Below, piece after piece: positions 7,128 through 12,206 of a stretch of DNA of 12,206 bases. The notes under the pieces were generated by a model. That model worked only from the letters and a program-made list of their open reading frames with translations, had not been told where the DNA came from and searched no databases. Numbering within the stretch: position 1 is the first letter of the stretch; every line of letters starts with the position of its first letter. This DNA is from Holosporales bacterium (GTDB lineage Bacteria > Pseudomonadota > Alphaproteobacteria > UBA3830 > JAIRMZ01), in contig JAISRK010000043.1 of assembly GCA_031273665.1 (NCBI GenBank), positions 1 through 12,206 of the forward strand. The letters run 5' to 3'. A program made the position numbers and the translations under genes.

Positions 7128-8003
7128 TTACACGTAATCACAAAGACTCTTGTAAAGCTCTACGACCAGAGGCGCTACTGTGATCTGTTGCACGATCGAA
7201 GAAGCATGTGGCGAGAAAGGAAGCGTATCTGTCACAATTAATTTCTCCATAAAACGGCCTACCTCTTCTTGACGAGCGGTGTTTGCGAAAAGACCATGGG
7301 TTGCGAACGCCATCACACTCTGCGCCCCTTCTCTTCGAAGAACGTCCGCAGCATGGCATAAAGTGTGCCCTGAATCAACGAGATCATCAACTAGCACACA
7401 TTTTTTCCCTTGGAAACGCTGGCGTCCCTCTCGTCTTGCAACTTTTTTATCCAAAAAATACCAAGGAAGCGCACATAGAGCCGATAATTGTTGCGCACGA
7501 TGTATCGCTCCAAGGTCCGGCGCCACAAGAACATCTGGGATAGTCCCCGTGTCGATAAGATACGAATAGAATATTTTACTGGGGCTAAGGCAAGCACACG
7601 GCATAGGAAATAACACGAGACTACTCGGATTGTGCAAATCTATTATATACACCCGCTCTAGCGGGAATGTCCCCAACAGCTTGGCCAACCGCTGAATGGC
7701 ATAAGCACCACCGTTCGTCGTCCGTCGGTCTTGCCGTCCGTACCCGAAATACGCAAAGCAGAGATAGATTCTGCGCGGACGAGCATGGACCACCGCATCC
7801 AACAGCAAAAGGAGAGGAACCCAAGACGAGGCCACGGCACTGGAAAGGATAAAAACGCTTTCGTCCTCGACGGATTCTTGCAGTGCGACGTCTGCTTCAC
7901 CATCGGGAAATGACCGAATCGTGCACCGAACGAGGGACAGTCTGAGCAGAGAAGCGACGCGTTCTCCTAGTGGAATTGCTAACGTATCACACAACAACCG
8001 CAT
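7128..8003 (-). CDS. prs: Ribose-phosphate pyrophosphokinase (PRPP synthetase), diverged
   Basis: Makes PRPP from ribose 5-phosphate and ATP for nucleotide, His and Trp synthesis. Diagnostic segments are FPDGE (32-36), YFGYGRQDRR (85-94), DLH (122-124), the flexible-loop basic residues LDKKVARR (184-191) and the PRPP-binding loop VLVDDLVDSGHTL (203-215), followed by THGLF (236-240). At 291 residues it is some 20 shorter than typical bacterial enzymes. The region after DLH, normally AxQIQGFF plus a conserved DNL, reads NPSSLVLFPMPCACLSP, so the usual PRPP synthetase signature is largely gone. The ribose-phosphate loop has S-G-H-T in place of the usual T-G-G-T. Its place directly before rplY-pth marks it as the orthologous locus rather than an unrelated phosphoribosyltransferase. 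The start ATG at 8003 follows the pgeF stop after three bases. Confidence 0.85.
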   Translation of the reverse strand: MRLLCDTLAIPLGERVASLLRLSLVRCTIRSFPDGEADVALQESVEDESVFILSSAVASSWVPLLLLLDAVVHARPRRIYLCFAYFGYGRQDRRTTNGGAYAIQRLAKLLGTFPLERVYIIDLHNPSSLVLFPMPCACLSPSKIFYSYLIDTGTIPDVLVAPDLGAIHRAQQLSALCALPWYFLDKKVARREGRQRFQGKKCVLVDDLVDSGHTLCHAADVLRREGAQSVMAFATHGLFANTARQEEVGRFMEKLIVTDTLPFSPHASSIVQQITVAPLVVELYKSLCDYV

Positions 8004-8006
8004 GAT

Positions 8007-8786
8007 TCATCCGCAAGAGTTGAGTAACGCAATCACCGATATTTGTCGGCCACAGAGGCCCTTCGTCTCTTCTTGAGCTCGGCGAAAACTGAAAAATGCC
8101 CGATCAGCATAAGTATCATACGGCAAGACTTCCACATTTTTTACGTGCATCGCTTGCAAACGATATTTCAGGAATCCCGGGAGATCGAAGAAACACCCTT
8201 CTGCTTCAACGTTGCGAAAAAATGCCGCATATGTCGTGTCCTTGTTCACAAACTGCTGTCGGAAATCCGCAGAAACACCATATGATTCCTGGTGAATACA
8301 CGGACCGATGATCGCTTGCATCGCCCTAGGATCAGAGCCCATGTCTATTAGGGTCTGCACTACCTTCTCAGCAACGCCTAAAAAAGCCCCTTTCCATCCA
8401 GCATGCACAGCAGCAACTCTGCGCTTTTCTGGGTCATGAAGCATAATAGGAGCACAATCTGCCGTCTGCACGCCTAATACAATACCCGGCACGTCTGTCA
8501 CTAGCGCATCTGCTTCTGTGTCAATGGCGGCGTTAACTTGTTGTATAGAGCCAATATACAGAACATTTGTGCCATGCACTTGATGTACCGTGACTAAGGA
8601 ACTGTTTTCAAGATGCAAGGTTTGCAACACGTGTTGCCGATTATGAAGGACGGCATCCGGATCGTCTCCCTCCGTAAAACTCGTATTGAGAGCATCGAAC
8701 GGAGCCGCACTCACGCCCCCATACCGCGAAAAAAAACCATGAACTACGCCGAGTGATAAAAGAGAGGATGTTTTATACGGCAGCAT
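8007..8786 (-). CDS. pgeF: Peptidoglycan editing factor / purine nucleoside phosphorylase, DUF152 (laccase domain) family
   Basis: A 259-residue cytoplasmic protein of the YfiH/PgeF family. Members act as purine nucleoside phosphorylases or adenosine deaminases in some reports and prevent misuse of L-Ser in peptidoglycan precursors in E. coli; which activity applies here cannot be read from sequence. The metal-site residues are present: H71 in VHQVHGTNV, C111 in QTADCAPIML and H128 in AAVHAGWKGAFLGV. IIGPCIHQESYGV and the C-terminal YADRAFFSFRRA complete the family pattern, in which the usual ending carries an R..Q or similar basic segment. The ATG at 8786 lies 14 bases inside folD, and prs starts three bases after the stop. 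A position close to prs is known in alphaproteobacteria. Confidence 0.92.
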   Translation of the reverse strand: MLPYKTSSLLSLGVVHGFFSRYGGVSAAPFDALNTSFTEGDDPDAVLHNRQHVLQTLHLENSSLVTVHQVHGTNVLYIGSIQQVNAAIDTEADALVTDVPGIVLGVQTADCAPIMLHDPEKRRVAAVHAGWKGAFLGVAEKVVQTLIDMGSDPRAMQAIIGPCIHQESYGVSADFRQQFVNKDTTYAAFFRNVEAEGCFFDLPGFLKYRLQAMHVKNVEVLPYDTYADRAFFSFRRAQEETKGLCGRQISVIALLNSCG

Positions 8787-9657
8787 GTGTCTCTTGCCCG
8801 TACATCTGATTTTCAGCCGCTTCTATCGTGTTTTTCATCAAGCAACACACCGTCATCGGCCCCACTCCCCCTGGAACAGGAGTAATAACGCCCGCAACAG
8901 ATGCCACATCTTCGAAGTCCACATCTCCTATCACTTTTTGCGTTCCATCAGACAACGTCTCCCGCGTAATACCAACATCTATAACGGTCGCGCCTGGTCT
9001 AACAAACGCCCGCGTCACAAAACGCGGTTGACCAACAGCAGCAATCACGATGTCTGCCTGGCGGCAAAGAGCGGCGATATCGCGGGAACGAGAATGTGCC
9101 AGCGTAATTGTGCAATGTTCGTGCAGCAATATGAGCCCCGTAGGCCGGCCTACAATGAGAGAGCGGCCCAAAATAACCACATGTTGGCCCGTCAGATCCG
9201 CATGAACAGTCTTTAATAAGAGGAGAATGCCCTGCGCTGTGCACGGTTTTAAACACGCCTCCCCACGAAATAAGCGCCCTTGCGTGACCGTTGTCAGACC
9301 ATCCACGTCTTTAGCCGGCGCAATGGCATTAATGATCGTCTCCGCACCCAAAGGCGCAGGAAGAGGAAGTTGCACCAGGATCCCGTGCGTTGCATCATCA
9401 TGATTCAAGAGATCGATACAGGCTATCAATTCTGCTGCAGACGTCTGTACCGGGAACGCAAACACGCGCGCGCAAATCCCTACTTCTTCAGCACGCTGCA
9501 CCTTGTTCTTGAGATATATACCGCTTGCTGCATCATCGCCAACGCGGAGGAGGGCTAGCGTAGGTGGTTGGTTGTACCGACGGAAAAATGCCTGGACGCG
9601 CTCTTTAAGAGAGGCACATATACCATGCGCAATGGGTCTTCCTTGCAGGAGTCGCAC
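8773..9657 (-). CDS. folD: Bifunctional methylenetetrahydrofolate dehydrogenase/methenyltetrahydrofolate cyclohydrolase
   Basis: Interconverts 5,10-methylene-, methenyl- and 10-formyl-tetrahydrofolate using NADP(H), feeding purine and formyl-Met synthesis. The 294 residues match the family. Visible motifs are VGDDAASGIYLKNK (39-52) with catalytic Y48 and K52, VQLPLP (95-100), PAKDVDG (114-120), the NADP-binding GRSLIVGRP (164-172) and TPVPGGVGPMT (259-269). The start is GTG at 9655-9657, giving the expected MRLLQGRPIA; it lies three bases after the xseB stop, and AGGTGA formed by the end of xseB is the likely ribosome binding site. Its 3' end overlaps pgeF by 14 bases in another frame. Confidence 0.97.
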   Translation of the reverse strand: MRLLQGRPIAHGICASLKERVQAFFRRYNQPPTLALLRVGDDAASGIYLKNKVQRAEEVGICARVFAFPVQTSAAELIACIDLLNHDDATHGILVQLPLPAPLGAETIINAIAPAKDVDGLTTVTQGRLFRGEACLKPCTAQGILLLLKTVHADLTGQHVVILGRSLIVGRPTGLILLHEHCTITLAHSRSRDIAALCRQADIVIAAVGQPRFVTRAFVRPGATVIDVGITRETLSDGTQKVIGDVDFEDVASVAGVITPVPGGVGPMTVCCLMKNTIEAAENQMYGQETHAAV

Positions 9658-9660
9658 CCG

Positions 9661-9936
9661 TCACCTGTCGACTTCTGTGGCGCTAGGTTCAAACGGTTCT
9701 GTAGCGGTATACCCCTCTTGCGCGATAATTTTTTCGACCTTCAATTGAGCGTTTTTCAACTTCAGCGCACAATGTTCTTTTAACTGAGCCCCCCGCTCAT
9801 AAAGAGCCACGGCTTCTTCTAAAGGTACTTGCCCTCCTTCAAGTTTAGCCACCACTTCTTCAAGAGCGGCGAGAGCGGCCTCAAACGATAAGGAGTCGAT
9901 GATGTCGGACGTTGCGGGAGAAGACTCTGGTGCCAT
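9661..9936 (-). CDS. xseB: Exodeoxyribonuclease VII small subunit
   Basis: Small subunit of ExoVII, which with XseA degrades single-stranded DNA; xseA is not in the window. The 91-residue protein has the family core at about 15-72: SFEAALAALEEVVAKLEGGQVPLEEAV (helix-turn-helix with the signature LE.G..PLEEA), then LYERGAQLKEHCALKLKNAQ. Both ends are extended relative to the core: an N-terminal Ser/Pro stretch and a C-terminal tail with EPFEPSATEV. ATG 9936 is the only conventional start in this frame; there is no good ribosome binding site. It is the first gene of the operon, so its promoter should lie just upstream (above 9937). Confidence 0.93.
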   Translation of the reverse strand: MAPESSPATSDIIDSLSFEAALAALEEVVAKLEGGQVPLEEAVALYERGAQLKEHCALKLKNAQLKVEKIIAQEGYTATEPFEPSATEVDR

Positions 9937-10123
9937 ATTGACAGAGTAGCCCAGCCCTCACGCAAGCGCAAGCGTACGACGGTAGGGGAACGTGTGCGGG
10001 GTGCAAGAAACGGACAGACTACCCTCTGGTCACATCTTCCTCACGAGAGCGCCATTTTATACAAAAAAAATGTTCCCATAGGAAGTAAAAATTTAACGAT
10101 ACATTTTGGCAAAAAAATTTATA

Positions 10124-10165
10124 GGATATCGCCAGAAAGTGGAAGGCGTATCCGCGGAGGACGCC
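10124..10165 (+). repeat. Overlapping inverted repeats with two mutually exclusive hairpins
   Basis: GGATATCGCC (10124-10133) pairs with GGCGTATCC (10145-10153) over nine base pairs with one bulged T and an 11-base loop. The same middle arm also pairs with GGACGCC (10159-10165) over seven base pairs with a two-base bulge and a 5-base loop. The arms are therefore alternative. The element lies before the best -10 candidate, so it may act as DNA; it would lie in a leader RNA only if transcription starts further upstream. Confidence 0.5.
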
Positions 10166-10177
10166 GATATGAGCGTA

Positions 10178-10215
10178 ATAATATTTCATATTGTGTACTA
10201 TAATATTTTTTGACT
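10178..10215 (+). promoter_or_regulatory. Candidate promoter/operator for the orphan exported protein gene
   Basis: TATAAT at 10199-10204 is a perfect -10 hexamer, though no good -35 is seen at 17 bases. ATAATATTT occurs at 10178-10186 and again at 10200-10208, start to start 22 bases (about two helical turns), the second copy covering the -10. TTGACT at 10210-10215 is a near-consensus -35 but no good -10 lies 16-18 bases after it. A start near 10211 would leave a leader of about 64 bases before ATG 10275. Confidence 0.35.
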
Positions 10216-10274
10216 TATTAAGACAATTTTAATCTTTATATTTTATCTTTTAACTATCGAATATGGAGACAAAA

Positions 10275-10811
10275 ATGAAAAAGACACTTCCTATGTTGAT
10301 GCTTCTTATGCCAATAACCGGATTGAGCATGCAAGATCCCGAATGTCCTGAAAGCTTCCAGCAAGACGCAGAAAACGCCACGAGCACATTACAAATCTTG
10401 CCACTAGACACCGAGGACGCACAAAACGGTTCTACCACGCTGAACCCCCAGACCGCGCAAATTCTTGCACAAGGCTGCGCAGCGGGTGGGTTACAATGCA
10501 CCGTCACCTTTTGGTCTGCGATGAGTTATGGACTGAATGTATTATCGGGCCTAGGGTACACCGCTACCGGAGTGCAGTTGTTCCTACTAAATTCATATGG
10601 CCAGGATAACCCAACTTTACAGAAAACACTCAGTATAACGAGCGGCTGTACTGGCGCAGGAGCAGTTCTATGTAGAGAACTAGCCCTCAAAGCAGCTGCA
10701 AAAGCAGACTCTGATGCGCTCACATATGCGGAGATGCAGGCAGCTGGCACCCAACGGTCTGTTCAGATAATTCCCGCTACTCAGACATCTGATGAGGATA
10801 TAACGCCGTAA
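10275..10811 (+). CDS. Orphan exported or membrane protein with five cysteines, function unknown
   Basis: I do not recognise this 178-residue protein. The N-terminus MKKTLPMLMLLMPITGLSMQ is a classic signal sequence (two Lys, hydrophobic core at 5-18), so the product is probably exported; a cleavage site around 18-20 is plausible. The frame extends four codons up to ATG 10263, but GGAGA (10265-10269), five bases before ATG 10275, favours the shorter form. After an acidic, Ser/Thr/Gln-rich segment (21-62) come two Gly/Ala-rich cysteine motifs, GCAAGGLQC (67-75) and GCTGAGAVLC (124-133), flanking a hydrophobic stretch (about 77-106) that could span or insert in a membrane. The last 45 residues are Ala-rich, then acidic. 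C24, C68, C75, C125 and C133 would allow disulfides in the periplasm or outside. It is a single-gene unit with an AT-rich leader, between divergent xseB and convergent lptD. Secreted, lipid-facing or host-directed roles are guesses. Confidence 0.75.
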   Translation: MKKTLPMLMLLMPITGLSMQDPECPESFQQDAENATSTLQILPLDTEDAQNGSTTLNPQTAQILAQGCAAGGLQCTVTFWSAMSYGLNVLSGLGYTATGVQLFLLNSYGQDNPTLQKTLSITSGCTGAGAVLCRELALKAAAKADSDALTYAEMQAAGTQRSVQIIPATQTSDEDITP

Positions 10812-10822
10812 ACGCTATATAC

Positions 10823-10863
10823 AAAAAAGCCGTCCCAGATTCCTCCGGAGTCAGGGACGGCTT
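10823..10863 (-). terminator. Rho-independent terminator of lptD
   Basis: AAGCCGTCCC (10827-10836) and GGGACGGCTT (10854-10863) form a perfect 10-base-pair stem with a 17-base loop that itself contains the palindrome CTCCGGAG. Read on the minus strand the stem is followed by a run of six T (10828-10823), the form of an intrinsic terminator; the first stem arm overlaps the lptD stop codon. On the plus strand no T run follows, so it should stop the orphan gene's transcript less well, though it may still stabilise its 3' end. Confidence 0.88.
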
Positions 10864-12206
10864 AGGGATTGAACATCTCTTCTTGTTGGAGCTGCGCGAG
10901 GTCATCGATCCACGTCTCGAGACGTGAGCTGTTGAACTCTCCTAAGTTCTTGAAGTTGATCGTGATCGTAAACTGCGTATCCTTTTGATTCTTGTGAGGT
11001 CGTACAAAACGATCATCAAAGACATGCGCCGCTTGTAGCGTCATCGTAAAGCATTCGTCTTGATACGTTGTCGCTATGTAACGTTTCACGTAATTTTCTT
11101 GGAACAGATGTGCAACCGTATTAGTCCAAGAAAACACATCTCCTTTGTAAGCCACACTGATACTGCGATTTAAAAGGCGTAACTTATCGCCCACAATCGT
11201 GCCACTTCCCACCCACGACCACACAGGAAGACGCGGAATAGAGCCACTCAGACTGAGAGTACCTCCTTTTATTCGCCGATAAGCCGCCCGTGCGTTGTAT
11301 TGGTCTATATCAAAAACCTGTAATGTTGCATTGATGCCCGCTGCCACAAAGGAAAGCTTACTTTCCAATTGCGTAAAGCGGTGGGCATACGGGCTGTACT
11401 TCCCACGTATTAGCAAACTAGCATTGCCGGGGAACACCTCTGCTGCGCCTACTATATGGGATCGCCGCTCGTACAAGCCACTTTCCTGGGGAACCACAGA
11501 ATGATTGCGCGTCAACATATAAGACTGGCCAATGGTCGCTCGCGCAAGTACCCCTCCATCAGCGTATAAACGCCCTCCTAGGCCATATACGAGTCGCCCC
11601 CCAGTTTCGCTGCCACATCCTTGTGGCGCACGATGTAGGCGCCAAAAATTCCATTCTGTGAGCTCCTGAAATAGCGCTCCAGATTCTGTTTTTTGAAAAA
11701 AAGCCTGATCCTCGGTGGACAGAGTGGCATTGCTCACCAACCCCAGAAGCGGTTCTAACACAAAAATCTCTTGTGGAGAACCGACAAATACCCAAGGCCA
11801 GCGCCAATAAAGACTGCCTTCTGGGGCGATGCGGGCATGGCGTAACGTCCCATTGATGCTTTGCGAGGCATTTCTGTCTATAAATTCATAAAAACGGCCA
11901 AGAATGGTTCCATGAACCGTCAGAATCTGCCCAAAAGGCGCGACCAAATGGCGCGTCCAGCCAACATTGACAAAGGCACGACGATCTTTTTTACCATTTG
12001 GATAGTCAAGATTGATCGAGAAGAGATTCGTTGCCCATGTGCCACCGAAAAGCGCAGAGTCCACTGTCCCATTCCATTCGATTTGCGGCAAAACAAGAGG
12101 CACTGTTGACGCCGTCTCCCCTAAACGCATCGTTTGGAACGTACGCACTTGTGCGAGGGCATAATTGCGTCCGTAAAAGCCTTCGATACCGCCTTGGTTG
12201 GACAAC
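10862..12206 (-). CDS. lptD: LPS-assembly protein LptD, C-terminal barrel part (5' end outside window)
   Basis: Outer-membrane beta-barrel that, with the lipoprotein LptE, inserts lipopolysaccharide into the outer leaflet. The visible 447 residues are the C-terminal part; the frame runs off the right edge and the TTG at 12205 is internal, so the start is outside and the N-terminal jellyroll domain is missing from view. PLVLPQIEWN followed by ALFGGTWATNLFSINLDY (36-68) matches the LptD family's PL.LP...Y....GG..... pattern, and alternating strands with aromatic ends (for example LYWRWPWVFVG, FTITINFKNLGEF) fit a barrel. The usual N-R-F-G-D-R-E-G-R segment is diverged (LTEWNFWRLHRAP then GSETGGRLVYGL, 182-209). 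Cysteines in view are C197 and C385. A polar tail of about 22 residues follows the last apparent strand. The stop is buried in its terminator. Confidence 0.88.
   Translation of the reverse strand, partial: LSNQGGIEGFYGRNYALAQVRTFQTMRLGETASTVPLVLPQIEWNGTVDSALFGGTWATNLFSINLDYPNGKKDRRAFVNVGWTRHLVAPFGQILTVHGTILGRFYEFIDRNASQSINGTLRHARIAPEGSLYWRWPWVFVGSPQEIFVLEPLLGLVSNATLSTEDQAFFQKTESGALFQELTEWNFWRLHRAPQGCGSETGGRLVYGLGGRLYADGGVLARATIGQSYMLTRNHSVVPQESGLYERRSHIVGAAEVFPGNASLLIRGKYSPYAHRFTQLESKLSFVAAGINATLQVFDIDQYNARAAYRRIKGGTLSLSGSIPRLPVWSWVGSGTIVGDKLRLLNRSISVAYKGDVFSWTNTVAHLFQENYVKRYIATTYQDECFTMTLQAAHVFDDRFVRPHKNQKDTQFTITINFKNLGEFNSSRLETWIDDLAQLQQEEMFNP

Larger units (their letters stand above)
9937..10274. 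other. 338-base intergenic region between divergent xseB and the orphan exported protein gene
   Basis: The xseB side (to about 10050) has ordinary composition. On the minus strand TTGCGC, 17 bases, TACTCT stands just before the xseB ATG and could be a weak promoter, but it would give an almost leaderless transcript. From about 10055 the sequence becomes AT rich: A-tracts at 10063-10070, 10087-10091 and 10111-10117, spaced about 23-24 bases; nested inverted repeats at 10124-10165; a 9-base direct repeat around a TATAAT; and 10201-10260 with only 9 G/C in 60 bases. I see no RNA gene or convincing coding frame. Confidence 0.7.

Noticed and set aside
9937..9970. TTGCGC-17-TACTCT promoter for the xseB operon on the minus strand
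   Set aside because: Spacing is ideal but only about half of each hexamer matches, and it would yield a nearly leaderless message. Kept only as a remark in the intergenic entry.
9994..10203. 69-codon plus-strand frame starting GTG with a purine-rich sequence before it
   Set aside because: The frame runs from ordinary into strongly AT-rich sequence, through the inverted repeats and the direct-repeat/TATAAT zone, and its product has no recognisable domain or consistent codon pattern. Regulatory DNA explains it better.
1..12206. CRISPR arrays, tRNA or rRNA genes, insertion sequences, defence or toxin-antitoxin systems
   Set aside because: No regularly spaced repeats, cloverleaf-like segments, transposase motifs or defence domains were seen on either strand.

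Overview
The window reads as chromosomal core-gene DNA from a Gram-negative alphaproteobacterium of intermediate base composition. LptD, a GT9-type glycosyltransferase and an LptD-dependent outer membrane point to Gram-negative. The linkages xerD-accA and prs-rplY-pth, with pgeF nearby, are arrangements I associate with alphaproteobacteria. I cannot fix the order. The divergent sequences, very tight gene packing and an orphan exported protein would fit a host-associated lineage (Holosporales- or Rickettsiales-like), but that is inference.

Layout. Positions 1-248 (+) hold the 3' end of a gene resembling the C-terminal domain of S24/LexA-type repressors. Convergent to it, 302-2666 (-) carries a DUF21/CBS/CorC_HlyC membrane protein followed by rlmN, the two genes overlapping by 20 bases. 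From the divergent intergenic region a plus-strand operon runs to 5873: an unlisted 46-residue membrane protein, xerD, accA and a GT9 glycosyltransferase, joined by overlaps or by a strong Shine-Dalgarno. On the minus strand, 9936 down to 5889 is a compact six-gene operon: xseB, folD, pgeF, prs, rplY, pth. Its gaps are 12 bases or less. Positions 9937-10274 form a non-coding, increasingly AT-rich stretch leading into an orphan secreted or membrane protein gene at 10275-10811 (+). A rho-independent terminator then separates that gene from the 3' part of lptD (10862 to beyond the window, minus strand).

Functionally the genes are housekeeping. RlmN, bL25 and Pth serve translation. XerD resolves chromosome dimers and XseB belongs to a DNA exonuclease. 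AccA starts fatty acid synthesis, GT9 and LptD serve lipopolysaccharide, and PgeF serves peptidoglycan fidelity or purine salvage. FolD and Prs supply one-carbon units and PRPP, both inputs to purine synthesis, from the same transcript.

I see no mobile element, CRISPR array, RNA gene or defence system. The items most worth a second look are the orphan exported protein with its AT-rich, repeat-bearing leader, the strongly diverged Prs, the conserved-looking 46-residue protein upstream of xerD, and an in-frame 12-base tandem repeat at the start of the glycosyltransferase gene.
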